Shown here piece by piece: positions 43,071 to 53,600 of a DNA stretch of 64,000 bases. The position numbers and the translations under genes are program-made. Each line of letters starts with the position of its first letter. Within the stretch, counting starts at the first letter, position 1. Location of the stretch: positions 1 through 64,000 of the forward strand of contig NZ_JADPVH010000014.1 in assembly GCF_026932795.1 (NCBI RefSeq), given 5' to 3'. The DNA is from Paenarthrobacter sp. Z7-10 (GTDB taxonomy: Bacteria > Actinomycetota > Actinomycetes > Actinomycetales > Micrococcaceae). Under the pieces are notes generated by a model. The model saw nothing but the letters and a program-made list of their open reading frames with translations, did no database searches and was not told the DNA's origin.

Positions 43071-46000
43071 ATGTCGTCTGGATCCAACACGGTCGATTCC
43101 CCGCTGGTCCCCCTCGCTGTTGATCCGCTCATAGCTGACTACTACGAACACATGGCCGCCGAGGACTCTCAGGGCTATGACCAGCAGACGCTCGCGGAAA
43201 GGGTCCACACCCATTGCCGGCTGGCACAGGACCGCAGCCCTGGTTCGGTGAAGGTTGAAATCGTCAACGAGGCGCAGCGAAGCGTTGTATTCATCGTTAC
43301 CGACGACATGCCGTTCCTGGTCGACTCCGTCAACGCCGAACTGGTCCGCCAACAGGCGGCCATCCAACTTGTGATCCACCCGATGTTCGTGGTGACCCGC
43401 AACCGTGAAACCCATGCGCTGGTCGCGGTGGCCCGGGTGCCTTCCCATCTCGGTGTTGCCAGCGGCGACACCGCGGCGATGCCGAACCTCTCCCACTTCG
43501 TTGCCCGCGGGGACAACATCTCCTGCATGGAATCCTGGATCGCCGTTGAAATCGAGCGCACCGGGGACGAGGCACGGGACGCCCTGGTGTCGGGACTAAT
43601 CAAGACCCTTGCCGACGTCCGCGCAGCGGTCGAGGATTGGCAGCCCATGCGGGAGCGTGCGCTGCGCTGCGCCGGGTTGCTCGCTGAGGTGAACGCCGCG
43701 GAGAACATCGTTGACCTTTCCGAAGCGGAGGACCTGCTGCACTGGATGGATGCAGGCAATTTCACCTTTCTCGGATACCGCGAGTACGACCTCGTTCGCC
43801 AGGATGGAGAGGATGTCCTCCTCAATCGGGAAGGCAGCGGCCTGGGCCTGCTGCGGGACGGCGCGGATTCCCGGCAGATCCAGCACCTGACGCCAACGGG
43901 GCAGCAGAAGGCGCGGGAAAAACGCGCGCTTGTCATCACCAAGGCTAATTCGCGCTCCAGCGTCCACCGCGCGGCGTATCTGGACTACATCGGAGTTAAG
44001 TCCTTTGACGCAGCCGGCAACGTCAGCGGCGAGCAGCGCTTCATTGGGCTGTTTGCCTCCACTGTGTACACCGGATCGGTACGCAACATTCCGGTGGTTC
44101 GCGAAAAGGTTGACGCCGTCCTGGCCCACTTTGGATTTCCGCCGGATTCCCATTCCGGCAAAGACCTTTTTGCGGTCCTGGAAACCTATCCACGTGATGA
44201 ATTGTTCCAGATCGAAGTGGCGGACCTGATCGCTACCGCGCAGGGGATCCTGCGACTGCAGGAGCGTCGTCGGACCCGTTTGTTCCTGCGCCCGGACATT
44301 TACGGCCGGTTCATGTCCGCGATCGTCTTCGTCCCGCGGGACCGCTACACCACCCCCGTCCGGCTGCGGATCGAAAGCGAACTCACCCGCACATTCGCCG
44401 CGGAGTCCATCGACTTTGAGGCGAGGATGAGCGAGTCCGCGCTGGCCCGGCTTTTCTTCCGGATCCGGCTGCCCAAGGGCGCCCACGTCGGCACTGTCGA
44501 CGCCGCCGCCCTGGAGCAGCGGCTGGTGATGGCCGCGCGGTCCTGGGCCGAAGGCATCACTGAGGTGCTGCACTCGGCGCATCCGCTGGAGGATGCCGAT
44601 CACTTGGCCGACAAATGGGCCGAAGCCTTTCCCGCGGGCTACCGGGTCAACTTCGAGGTTGAGGACGCGCTGGAGGATATCCGCCGCTTCGAGGAGTTTG
44701 ACGCGAACTACAAAGCCCAGCTGGCCGCCGGCTCAGGAACGGATTCCTGCCGGCCGGGAATGCAGGTCTATGTGCCGGCCGGAACGCAGGAGGAACCCCA
44801 CGAGGATGCCCGCGTCAAGCTCTATATGGCGGAACCGAAGAGCCTGAGCCAGATCATGCCGTTCTTCCACAACCTGGGCCTTGAGGTCCTCGACGAGCGG
44901 CCCTTCGAGATTGAGACCAGGGACCGCCGGGATTTTTTTCTCTACGATCTTGGTCTGCGGTATCCGGCTGGAATTGACCCGATCGCCACGGGGGCGCTGC
45001 TTTCCGAAGCCTTCGGTGCGGCCGTTACCGGTGCCAGCGAATCGGATTCCTTCGATCGGCTGGTCCTGCGCGAAGGCATGGCCTGGCGCCAGGTGGTAAT
45101 TCTGCGCAGCTACGCCAAGTACCTGCGCCAAATGGGCAACACCAACTCCTACGGATTCGTGGCCGACACTCTGCTGGCCAATCCCGTCGTCGCCCGGGCC
45201 CTCGTTGAACTGTTCGAGACGAGCTTCGATCCGGACATCGAGGCGAAGGGCCGGCCGGAACGGCTGGAGAACGTGCGGGGCCGGCTGGCCGCGGCGCTGG
45301 AGCAGGTCCCGACCCTGGACGCGGACCGGGTGCTGCGCACCCTGCTGAATCTGGTCGAGGCCTCGCTGCGCACCAATTATTTCCAGAACAAGCCGTACCT
45401 GAGCGTTAAACTCAGTTCCACTTCGATCGAGGGATTGCCGTTTCCCCGGCCGCTGTACGAGATTTGGGTGTATTCCCCCCAGGTCGAGGGGGTCCATCTG
45501 CGGTTCGGCAAGGTGGCCCGTGGCGGCCTGCGCTGGTCTGACCGGCGCGAGGATTTCCGCACTGAAGTCCTCGGACTGGTCAAGGCACAGACGGTCAAAA
45601 ATGCCGTCATTGTGCCGACAGGCGCCAAGGGTGGTTTCTTCGCCAAGGCCCTGCCGGATCCGGCAGTGGACCGCGCCGGATGGATGGCCGAGGGCATTGA
45701 ATGCTACAAGACCTTCATCCGGGGCCTGCTGGACCTGACCGATAATCTGCTCACCACCTCCGACGGTGAACAGCTGGTGCCGCCGGCCAACGTAGTCCGG
45801 CACGACGACGACGATTCCTATCTCGTGGTGGCGGCGGACAAAGGCACGGCGTCGTTTTCCGACATCGCGAACTCGATCTCCGCCGAGTACGGGTTCTGGC
45901 TCGGCGACGCCTTCGCCTCCGGTGGATCGGTCGGGTATGACCACAAGGCCATGGGCATCACCGCCCGTGGTGCATGGGAATCCGTCAAGCGTCACTTCAG

Positions 46001-47936
46001 CGAACTGGACGTGGACACCCAAACGGAGGACTTCACCGTCGTGGGCGTCGGTGACATGTCCGGGGACGTTTTCGGTAACGGCATGCTGCTCTCCGAGCAC
46101 ATCAAGCTGGTCGCGGCTTTCGATCACCGGCACATTTTCCTGGACCCGAACCCTGACACTGCGGCATCCTTCGCGGAGCGCCGCAGGCTCTTCGAGCTGC
46201 CCCGCTCGTCCTGGGCGGACTACGACACCACACTGATCAGTGACGGCGGTGGCGTGTATGCGCGCCACGTCAAGGCCATTCCGATCTCCGAACCCGTCCG
46301 GTTATCTCTGGGGTTGCCGGAGGGAACGCAGCGGCTTAGCCCACCGGAACTGCTCCGCGCCATCCTGCTGGCCCCGGCGGATCTGCTCTACAACGGCGGC
46401 ATTGGGACGTACATCAAGGCCAGCACGGAAACGCAGGCCGAGGTGGGTGACAAGACCAACGACGGAATCCGGGTGGACGGCCGGGACTTGCGCGTCAAGG
46501 TTGTTGGTGAGGGCGGAAATTTGGGTATGACCCAGCGCGGCCGCGTCGAAGCCGCCCTGCACGGGGTAATCCTGAACACCGACGCGATCGACAATTCCGC
46601 TGGGGTGGACTGTTCGGATCATGAAGTGAACATCAAGATCTTTGTGGACCGGATGGTGGCCGCCGGAAATCTGGACCCGGCGGACCGTGCGGCTTTCCTG
46701 GCCGAGATGACCGACGAGGTCGGCCGGCTGGTGCTCGAGGACAATGTGGACCAGAACATCCTGCTGCTCAACGACAGGCTTCGGGTAGTGGAATGGAGCC
46801 CCAGCTATGAACGGCTGATGGACTGGCTCGAAGCCTCGGCGGACCTCAAGCGCGACCTTGAGGCGCTGCCGTCCACGGCGACGCTGCAGGCGAGGCTGGA
46901 AAGCGGCCAGGGACTCACCTCACCGGAGCTTTCCGTACTGGCGGCCTACGCCAAGATCGAACTTGCGTCCGCGCTGCGGGACAGCGATCTGGCCGACGAC
47001 CCCTGGTTCCGGCAGACGCTGCGGAAGTATTTCCCTGCACAGCTGGCGGAACGTTTTGACGCGGAGCTGGATACGCATCCACTGCGGCGCGAAATCATTG
47101 CCACAGTAGTGTCCAACGACATGATTAACCTTGGCGGCATAACGTTCGTCTTCCGGACCATGGAAGAAACGTCGGTGAGCGAGGTCGTCGTCGCCCGGGC
47201 GTTCGTGGCGCTGCGCGAGATCTACCGGCTCGACGAACTGGTCGACGCGCTGAACCATTTGCCGGCGTCGTTCCCCACCGAACACTGGTGCAGCATCCAC
47301 CTGGATATGCGCCGGCTGCTGGACCGGGCGGTTCGGTGGCTGGTGAATCAGGGTACCGGTCAACGCTCCATCGAGGACGTGGTGCGGCAGTTCCGGCCGG
47401 TTGTGGACGAACTGGGTGGCCGGTTGGAAGGTTACCTCTGCGGTGAGGACAAGGAACGCGTGAAGACGTGGCTGGCACGCTCGGCCGAATGGGATGTACC
47501 CGCCGGATTGGGTAAGCGGTGGGCCGAGCTGTTTGAAAGTTTTGCCTTGCTCGACGTGGCGAAGATTGCCGAACACATTGACGAGCCGGTCGACGACGTC
47601 GCAAAGGTCTACTATGCGCTCTACGATCGATTCGGTGTGGACCGTCTGCTGGAGCGGATATCGGCGCTGCCCCGCAAGGACCGCTGGGAGGCGTTGGCCC
47701 GGGCCGCGCTGCGTGACGACCTTTACGCCACTTCCGCGGACATGACAAAGGCCGTGATGCAGGGTACCGACGCCCAGCAGGAGGCGGTGGAGCGGATCGA
47801 TGAGTGGGAGAGCCAGAACGCGGAACAGCTGCAGCGGGCCAAGAAGATGTTCGAGGAGGTCAACCAGCTCGAGCGCGATGACATGGCCTCGTTGTCGGTA
47901 GCATTAAGGCTTCTGCGCTCTATCGTGCGCCGCTGA
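43071..47936 (+). CDS. NAD-specific glutamate dehydrogenase (large, ~180 kDa class)
   Basis: 1621 residues from ATG 43071, with GGAGG upstream; the frame opens earlier inside the preceding gene. The class is set by the long N-terminal regulatory part (HPMFVVTRNRETH ... ISCMESWIAVEIERT; LGYREYDL), then the dehydrogenase core around 790-1200: KVARGGLRWSDRREDFRTEVLGLVKAQTVKNAVIVPTGAKGGFF, GVGDMSGDVFGNGMLLS, FLDPNPD, KTNDGIRVDGRDLRVKVVGEGGNLGMTQRGRVE. It oxidises glutamate to 2-oxoglutarate and ammonia with NAD+. In Streptomyces and mycobacteria the enzyme is catabolic and subject to allosteric or GarA control. Length is normal. Confidence 0.96.
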   Translation: MSSGSNTVDSPLVPLAVDPLIADYYEHMAAEDSQGYDQQTLAERVHTHCRLAQDRSPGSVKVEIVNEAQRSVVFIVTDDMPFLVDSVNAELVRQQAAIQLVIHPMFVVTRNRETHALVAVARVPSHLGVASGDTAAMPNLSHFVARGDNISCMESWIAVEIERTGDEARDALVSGLIKTLADVRAAVEDWQPMRERALRCAGLLAEVNAAENIVDLSEAEDLLHWMDAGNFTFLGYREYDLVRQDGEDVLLNREGSGLGLLRDGADSRQIQHLTPTGQQKAREKRALVITKANSRSSVHRAAYLDYIGVKSFDAAGNVSGEQRFIGLFASTVYTGSVRNIPVVREKVDAVLAHFGFPPDSHSGKDLFAVLETYPRDELFQIEVADLIATAQGILRLQERRRTRLFLRPDIYGRFMSAIVFVPRDRYTTPVRLRIESELTRTFAAESIDFEARMSESALARLFFRIRLPKGAHVGTVDAAALEQRLVMAARSWAEGITEVLHSAHPLEDADHLADKWAEAFPAGYRVNFEVEDALEDIRRFEEFDANYKAQLAAGSGTDSCRPGMQVYVPAGTQEEPHEDARVKLYMAEPKSLSQIMPFFHNLGLEVLDERPFEIETRDRRDFFLYDLGLRYPAGIDPIATGALLSEAFGAAVTGASESDSFDRLVLREGMAWRQVVILRSYAKYLRQMGNTNSYGFVADTLLANPVVARALVELFETSFDPDIEAKGRPERLENVRGRLAAALEQVPTLDADRVLRTLLNLVEASLRTNYFQNKPYLSVKLSSTSIEGLPFPRPLYEIWVYSPQVEGVHLRFGKVARGGLRWSDRREDFRTEVLGLVKAQTVKNAVIVPTGAKGGFFAKALPDPAVDRAGWMAEGIECYKTFIRGLLDLTDNLLTTSDGEQLVPPANVVRHDDDDSYLVVAADKGTASFSDIANSISAEYGFWLGDAFASGGSVGYDHKAMGITARGAWESVKRHFSELDVDTQTEDFTVVGVGDMSGDVFGNGMLLSEHIKLVAAFDHRHIFLDPNPDTAASFAERRRLFELPRSSWADYDTTLISDGGGVYARHVKAIPISEPVRLSLGLPEGTQRLSPPELLRAILLAPADLLYNGGIGTYIKASTETQAEVGDKTNDGIRVDGRDLRVKVVGEGGNLGMTQRGRVEAALHGVILNTDAIDNSAGVDCSDHEVNIKIFVDRMVAAGNLDPADRAAFLAEMTDEVGRLVLEDNVDQNILLLNDRLRVVEWSPSYERLMDWLEASADLKRDLEALPSTATLQARLESGQGLTSPELSVLAAYAKIELASALRDSDLADDPWFRQTLRKYFPAQLAERFDAELDTHPLRREIIATVVSNDMINLGGITFVFRTMEETSVSEVVVARAFVALREIYRLDELVDALNHLPASFPTEHWCSIHLDMRRLLDRAVRWLVNQGTGQRSIEDVVRQFRPVVDELGGRLEGYLCGEDKERVKTWLARSAEWDVPAGLGKRWAELFESFALLDVAKIAEHIDEPVDDVAKVYYALYDRFGVDRLLERISALPRKDRWEALARAALRDDLYATSADMTKAVMQGTDAQQEAVERIDEWESQNAEQLQRAKKMFEEVNQLERDDMASLSVALRLLRSIVRR

Positions 47937-47997
47937 CGCCCGACCGGGCTTGGGCCTGCGGCCCGGGACCGGTGCGGCCCATCAAGGAGACACCGCT

Positions 47998-49476
47998 GTG
48001 GCCATTTTTACCGACCCCATCAGGGAACACGCTGACTTTGGGCCAGGAGACGCCGAGTGGCTGCACCTGCTGGTGGGCGACTGGCAACTGGTGGCGGACC
48101 TGGCCTTCGCAGATTTGGCCTTGTGGTTTCCGCATCCGGAGCTGGAATATGTCGCTTTGGCCCATGTGCGCCCTTCCACCACGCACACGGTCTTTCATTC
48201 GGACTTCGTCGGCGACAAGATCCGCAGCGATCTGGCGCCGCTGGTGAACCGGGCCTGGAACAGCCAACTGATCGAACGGTCCGGTGAAACCAGCGGCTGG
48301 AGTTCGGACATGGCGATGCGGGTGGAGGCGGTGCCGATGGTCCGCAACGGCCGAACTCTGGCCGTGGTGACCTCGCATATGGATCTGTCCAGCTCACGGA
48401 TGCCGTCCCGGCTGGAGCTGACTTACCGCCAATGTGCCTATGATCTGCTGAAGATGGGCACGCTCGGGCTGTGGCCGGATTTTGCTTCTCCCACCGGGTC
48501 ACGGCGTGGCGCACCCAGGGTTGGCGACGGACTGATCCGCCTTGATGCCGAGGGCATCGTGCAGTACGCCAGTCCAAACGGAGTGTCGGCGTTCCGCCGG
48601 CTTGGCGACATCGAATCCCTGGAGGGGCGGTCCTTGGCCGAGGTCACAGCGGGTCTGCTCACAGACCGTCGGCTGGTGGACGAAACGCTGCCGCTGGTGG
48701 TGACCGGGCGAATGCCATGGCGCACGGAAATCGAATCGCGGGGCGTGAGCCTTTCCCTGCGCGCCATTCCGCTGCGCGACGCCCATGAGCGTTTTGGCGC
48801 CGTGGTGCTGTGCCGTGATGTTTCCGAGCTGCGCCGCCGGGAGATGGAACTGGTGACCAAGGACGCCACGATCCGGGAAATCCACCATCGGGTGAAGAAT
48901 AATCTGCAGACGGTGGCGGCGCTGCTGCGCATGCAGTCCCGCCGGATGCGCAGTGAGGAGGGCAAACTCGGCTTGGAACAGGCCATGCGCCGGGTGGCGA
49001 CGATCGCCCTGGTGCACGAGACGCTGTCCCAGGGCCTGGCCCAAAGCGTTGACTTTGATGAGCTGATTGGCCGGCAGTTCCGGCTGTCCGCGGAGGTGGC
49101 GTCCCCCTCACAGAAGGTTCACACCGAGCGGGCGGGTGTTTTCGGTGAGCTTCCCAGCGACTTCGCGACCCCGCTGGCGCTGGTGATCAACGAACTGGTG
49201 ACCAACGCCGTCGAACATGGCCTTCAGGATCGCGGCGGGACGGTCTGGCTGCTGGCCGGGCGGAGTATTGGGGAAGCCGGCGAGGAGATCCTCAAAGTCA
49301 CGGTGGCCGACGACGGTGTCGGGTTGCCGGACGGAGCGCACGCGGAGGGGCTGGGACTTCAGATTGTGCGCACCTTGGTCACCAGCGAGCTGGGCGGAAC
49401 GATGCGGTGGTCCCGCCGGGACGGGGGCGGCACCGCCGTCGAGCTGGAAATGGTGCTGCACAACCGTGCTTCATAA
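47998..49476 (+). CDS. PdtaS-like sensor histidine kinase (HisKA_2 type)
   Basis: 492 residues from GTG 47998, with AAGGAG 8 nt upstream. N-terminal ~150 residues are a GAF-like sensor (DWQLVADLAFADLALWFP ... YVALAHVRPSTTHTVF), then a PAS domain (~178-280: IRLDAEGIVQYASPNGVSAFRRLG). The dimerisation box IREIHHRVKNNLQTVAALLRMQSRRM carries phospho-acceptor His297, and HATPase_c includes NELVTNAVEHG. No membrane helix. Mycobacterial PdtaS works with the ANTAR regulator PdtaR; no partner is in this window. Its convergence with whiB1 matches the Rv3220c-Rv3219 order in M. tuberculosis. Confidence 0.93.
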   Translation: MAIFTDPIREHADFGPGDAEWLHLLVGDWQLVADLAFADLALWFPHPELEYVALAHVRPSTTHTVFHSDFVGDKIRSDLAPLVNRAWNSQLIERSGETSGWSSDMAMRVEAVPMVRNGRTLAVVTSHMDLSSSRMPSRLELTYRQCAYDLLKMGTLGLWPDFASPTGSRRGAPRVGDGLIRLDAEGIVQYASPNGVSAFRRLGDIESLEGRSLAEVTAGLLTDRRLVDETLPLVVTGRMPWRTEIESRGVSLSLRAIPLRDAHERFGAVVLCRDVSELRRREMELVTKDATIREIHHRVKNNLQTVAALLRMQSRRMRSEEGKLGLEQAMRRVATIALVHETLSQGLAQSVDFDELIGRQFRLSAEVASPSQKVHTERAGVFGELPSDFATPLALVINELVTNAVEHGLQDRGGTVWLLAGRSIGEAGEEILKVTVADDGVGLPDGAHAEGLGLQIVRTLVTSELGGTMRWSRRDGGGTAVELEMVLHNRAS

Positions 49477-49546
49477 GCGCGCTCATGCTTCCGCCGGGAA
49501 GACTGCCGCCTTCCGGCGGAGGACGAAGCCCTTACCGGGATCAAAA

Positions 49547-49575
49547 AACCGCCGGCCCGGTGCGGACCGACGGTT
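49547..49575 (-). terminator. Rho-independent terminator for whiB1
   Basis: On the minus strand AACCGTCGG (49575-49567) pairs, with one mismatch, with CCGGCGGTT (49555-49547), followed by TTTT. It lies ~60 nt past the whiB1 stop and before the convergent kinase gene. Confidence 0.65.
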
Positions 49576-49593
49576 CTTGAAAGAGAGTTTCGG

Positions 49594-49627
49594 CTTCGGT
49601 CGACCATCCGGGGGCGGTCGTCCGAAG
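49594..49627. terminator. Stem-loop directly after the whiB1 stop
   Basis: CTTCGGTCGACC (49594-49605) and GGTCGTCCGAAG (49616-49627) pair over 12 positions with one mismatch and a 10-nt loop, five bases from the whiB1 stop. May protect the whiB1 mRNA end or help to terminate. Confidence 0.5.
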
Positions 49628-49631
49628 CGTG

Positions 49632-49880
49632 CTAACTGGCCCGGCGGGCCCGGGCCGCACGCCGCTTAAGCGCGCGCCGCTCGTCTTCGCTCATCCCGCC
49701 CCAGACGCCCGCGTCCTGGCCGGACTCAAGGGCCCATTGGAGGCAGGTGTCAACGACCGGGCAGCGGCGGCAGACACTCTTGGCTTCCTCGATCTGAAGC
49801 AGGGCCGGACCGGTGTTTCCGACGGGAAAAAACAGCTCCGGGTCCTTGTCGAGGCAGGCCGCGCGGTTACGCCAATCCAT
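49632..49880 (-). CDS. whiB1: WhiB-family iron-sulfur transcription factor WhiB1
   Basis: 82 residues from ATG 49880; a GTG three codons upstream is in frame but the family begins MDWR. Four cysteines Cys9, Cys37, Cys40 and Cys46 bind a [4Fe-4S] cluster, spaced exactly as in M. tuberculosis WhiB1. GVWGGMSEDERRALKRR supplies the WGG turn and the basic DNA-contact helix. WhiB1 binds the primary sigma factor and its cluster reacts with nitric oxide; it is essential in mycobacteria. A CRP-type palindrome lies 52-67 nt upstream, and two hairpins follow the gene. Confidence 0.96.
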   Translation of the reverse strand: MDWRNRAACLDKDPELFFPVGNTGPALLQIEEAKSVCRRCPVVDTCLQWALESGQDAGVWGGMSEDERRALKRRAARARRAS

Positions 49881-49931
49881 GCTGATCACTCACTCCTTTG
49901 AAACGATGCCGCAATCCCTGGAACGGGTGCT

Positions 49932-49947
49932 TGTGAAAAGATTCACT
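49932..49947. promoter_or_regulatory. CRP/FNR-type palindrome upstream of whiB1
   Basis: TGTGA-AAAGAT-TCACT matches the TGTGA-N6-TCACA consensus in nine of ten positions. It lies in the leader or promoter region of whiB1. In M. tuberculosis whiB1 is a known direct target of the CRP protein Rv3676, so the same control is plausible here. Confidence 0.6.
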
Positions 49948-49963
49948 TGCGGATGCATAAGTA

Positions 49964-49986
49964 AAGGGGGCACAAAGGGCCCCCTT
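49964..49986. promoter_or_regulatory. Perfect inverted repeat in the whiB1 upstream region
   Basis: AAGGGGGC (49964-49971) / GCCCCCTT (49979-49986), loop 7 nt, 17 nt beyond the CRP-type site. Either a leader hairpin of whiB1 mRNA or an operator. No T-run in the whiB1 direction apart from TTT. Confidence 0.45.
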
Positions 49987-50115
49987 GGTCACTTCGTTAA
50001 GCGTTTCACGTTAACTGTGTGTAAACAAGAGGTTTAAGCTTAGTATTGGCTGCATGCCGTGAGCGATGTATCACATCGACACGCGCTGCCATGGCCTTGG
50101 AACGACTATGTCGGG

Positions 50116-50121
50116 TACTGT
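50116..50121 (+). promoter_or_regulatory. -10 hexamer TACTGT, leaderless small membrane protein
   Basis: TACTGT ends 6 nt before GTG 50128; no Shine-Dalgarno sequence precedes the GTG. It supports that start over an in-frame ATG at 50059. Confidence 0.4.
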
Positions 50122-50127
50122 GCCTTT

Positions 50128-50595
50128 GTGTCAAGACCCCCAAAAAGTGCCTCCCCGCATCCCGATCCGGCCGACTCGGTCCCTCTTCCGCCCGGATCGC
50201 CGCGGCGCCCGGCCGCAGTGCTGGTGGCCGCCGCGTTGCTGGCGTTGGAATCCCTTGCCGTGCTTGCCGTGGCCGTCTGGTATATCGTGGAACTGCTGAG
50301 GGTCACCCCTGTTTCGATGGGGGGCGCGATCTTTATGATTGTGCTGCTGTTCGGGGCGGCAATTGGGCTCGGGGCCGTCGCCATCAATCTGTACCGCGGT
50401 TACCGCTGGACGCGTGCGGCGGCATTCGTTTGGCAGCTGCTGATGCTGGCCATCGCCGTTCCCATTCTGCTCGCCGGCCGGCCGCTGCCCGGACTGACGC
50501 TGCTGCTGCCGGCGTTCGTGGTCGCCGTTCTGCTGTTCACGCCCAAGGTGGTTGCTTTCACGCTGCGTTCCCGCGGCGGCACGCCCGTGCTCTAG
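50128..50595 (+). CDS. Small integral membrane protein of unknown function
   Basis: 155 residues from GTG 50128. A Pro-rich cytosolic N-terminus (~30 residues) precedes about four membrane helices: AAVLVAAALLALESLAVLAVAVWYIV, GGAIFMIVLLFGAAIGLGAVAINLY, AAFVWQLLMLAIAVPILLA and LTLLLPAFVVAVLLFTP. YRGYRWTRAAAFVWQLL is the most conserved-looking loop. Similar proteins are common and unnamed in Micrococcaceae. Convergent with the large FHA-FtsK gene, 69 nt apart. Confidence 0.75.
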   Translation: MSRPPKSASPHPDPADSVPLPPGSPRRPAAVLVAAALLALESLAVLAVAVWYIVELLRVTPVSMGGAIFMIVLLFGAAIGLGAVAINLYRGYRWTRAAAFVWQLLMLAIAVPILLAGRPLPGLTLLLPAFVVAVLLFTPKVVAFTLRSRGGTPVL

Positions 50596-50664
50596 CACTC
50601 ACCGGCAGCGCATTTTGTGGGTGTGGGCGCTGCGGGGCGGATCCCGCGGCAGGGTTTGTTCCGC

Positions 50665-53600
50665 TCATGGCGCCGCATGGGCCAGCTGCAGCCATTCCAT
50701 GCCTCCATTTACCATCAGTACCGCTCGTCCCGGTGGCGGGGACTGGCCCCAGACCTCCAGGCGGACACCGAAGAAATCGCCATCCTGGGACCGCCGGGGA
50801 GCCAGAACCAATCCGGTTCCGCTGTTCCGCCCCCAGGCCGTCAGGGGCAGACGGCCCAGCGCCGCCGGATTGTTTCCGGCCGTGGCGACGATGAGCGCCC
50901 CCGCCCCCTGCAGGAAAGTCAGGGCTTCGAGTTCGGCAGCCGATAACCTGTCAATGTCATCCGCACAAAGAGTCGTTCCGGCAAAACCCTCTTCCCGATC
51001 GTGGCGCCTGCCCCAACAGTCCCTCCAGTAATCCGCGTCCACTGCCGCGGAATCGGCCGCAGCCGAGGAACGTGGACCGAGCCACCCTTTGCGGTCCGGA
51101 TTGAGCCGCCGAAGTGCGGTGAGCAGATTTGTCTTTCCGGAACCCGGAGCCCCGATGGCGAGCAGGACCGCCCCCGGGGACAGCCGAACACTGACCGGAG
51201 AATGGCCGTCCCCGCCCAGCCCCAGCAGCAGGTCCTCGGCGCCCGGACCTGTTCCGGCGCGAACAGCATCCTGGATCGAAACATAACCGGGCAGCGCCCG
51301 GACACGGAACGGCAACCGGAGCGCCGGCTGGACTGAGGCCTCCGGCCGGGGCGCCGGATGTGACCCGAGGCGGATCATTTGGGCCAGATGTCCCAGTGCG
51401 GGACCGCCGGCGTCGGCTTCGGCGATCGGGCCCAGTGCGCAGGCACGATCTGTCACCGGCTCAATGCGCGGCAGGCGTGGCCACGCCGACATGGCTTCGG
51501 CACTGGCGCCACAGGGGAAATACAGCCGGTTGGGAATGGAAGCCACAAACCGGGCGGTGACCAGTTCGCGGTCGCCGCTGATAATCGCCACGGCGTCGGC
51601 GTTCTTCCCGTCGCGGATGATGTCCGCCAGCAGGTCCTCGGCCCATGGCCACGGTCCCGACCGGATCGTCGAGAGCCAGCGGCCCCACGCCGTGACGGCA
51701 AGGCCCAGCAGCGGCGGTCGCTGGGCCGGAGCCCTCCCGGCGCCGCCCACCTCGGCGCCGCCCACCTCGGCGCCGCCCACCTCGGCGCCGCCCACCTCGG
51801 CGCCGCCCACCTCGGCGCCGCCCACCCCGTAGCCTGTATGGCGCGTCCGTCCACCGAGCTCTTGGCTGAACCTCTGGAGTAACCGGACCACTGCTCTCAT
51901 ATCCTCGGGCAGCAGGTAGGCACCGACCGCCGGGTTGTTCCTGAAGCCCAAAAGCGATCCGTCGCCATCCAGGCAATACAGCGCATCGCCAGGGACATCC
52001 CGCGCGAGCAGCCCCGCAGCGGCCAGTGCAGCTGCGGTGGACGCGCCACGGCCGGGGGGACCGATCAGCGCCAGATGAGACTGATCAACCGGGCTCCACA
52101 CCAATGGCACCACGCGCTGGCGTTCCGGGACATCAAGCAGGCCAAGGGGGACGGCATCAGTGCGCCCGGCCGCCGAGCCGGCCTCGGAGCCTCCGTGGGT
52201 GCTGGGCCAGGCCGCCATGTCGGCTGCGTCCAGCACGCTCGGCAACTCTGGCGCCACGGGGGAGGGCGGCAGCGGCAGCCGCACCTCGGCCTGGACCGAA
52301 CAGAGCAGGGCAACCAGTTCCGTTGCAGGATCCGCCGGCACCGGCACCGACATCGACACCGGCGCTGCGCTGCGCTGCGGGGTGGAATTTTCCGAGACCG
52401 CGGTCAGGGTCGGGGTAATCAGGGCACTGCCCCCGGCTTCTGCCCGGGGACTGCATCGGAACTGTTCCAGCGTCGCCGCCTGAAACTCCACCGGAACGTC
52501 ATTGCCGCCTTGGAAATAGGCTCGGCCGGGCAGCGCTACTGGAATCCGGGCCGCGAGTGGCGAATCGATCACGTCGAGGGATTCGAAGCTGGATTTGACC
52601 CGCAGGCAGATGCTGCTGGTGACGTTGGCTCGAATGTCGGCGGAAATCGCGCCCTGTGGTCGTTGAGTGGCCATGATCAGATGGATTCCAAGGGATCGAC
52701 CCACGGCGGCGATGTGCATTAAGTCGGTCAGTGCCTGCGGAACCTCGTCCATCAGGACCCGAAATTCATCGATTACGATGACCAGCCGCGGAATCGGCTC
52801 GAATCCTGACGGACGGGTGAGGACATAGGAGGCCAAATCCCGGGAGGCCGCCCGTGACAACAGGTCTTCGCGTTTATGCACCTCCGCGTTCAGTGAGGCC
52901 AGAACCCGGTCCATGGCACTGCCGGAAAGGTCCGTCACCAGGGCAAAGCAATGCGGCAGTCCGGCCAGCGGCGCTAAACCGGACCCACCCTTGAAATCGA
53001 TGAACAGAAATGAAACGAGGCAGGGTGGGTGATGCAGCGCCAGTGCGACCACCAGGGTCCGCAGGAGTTCCGTCTTGCCTGAACCGGTGGTGCCGGCCAC
53101 CAGCAGGTGCGGACCATCCCGGTCGAGGTCCAGCAGCAGGGAGGCTTGGGCGCTGACTTCGACGCCGGCTCCGGTGACTCCGATGGGGACCGGGCGAAGG
53201 GGGGCCGCCGCGAAACGCTGCCAGTCCGCGGTGATGGCTTCGGCGGACAAATTCGCCGGATCCGCGAGAATGTAGTCACCGGGCGCCGGTCCCAGTCCGG
53301 GCGCCGGTACCAGTCCGGGCGCCGGACGTGCGCGGGCTGCGCGCCCGCCGGGTTGAGCAACGGAGCGGATCCGCACGTAGCGCTCAAATGTCCGGGTGCT
53401 CACCAGATCGGGCACAAATTCGAGTCCGGCATAGGAACCGACGAGCCGGCCATTCTTGACGGCCAGCAGGACCGTCCGGTCTCCGGGTGGCGCCGGAGCG
53501 TCCGGCGAGGTACGGCAGCGGATCAGCATCCGGAAGGCTGATCCGGCTGGCAGCGGCAATCCTGGACCGCTTCCGGCGCTGGAGGTGCCATGTCTTGTGC

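Noticed and set aside
44733-46268. 511-codon open frame on the minus strand
   Set aside because: Antisense to the NAD-glutamate dehydrogenase core; no homologous text.
51738-51827. Regular 15-bp repeats considered as CRISPR
   Set aside because: There are no spacers; the units are contiguous and code for GGAEV in frame. The 30-bp array at 84-220 is rejected for the same reason.
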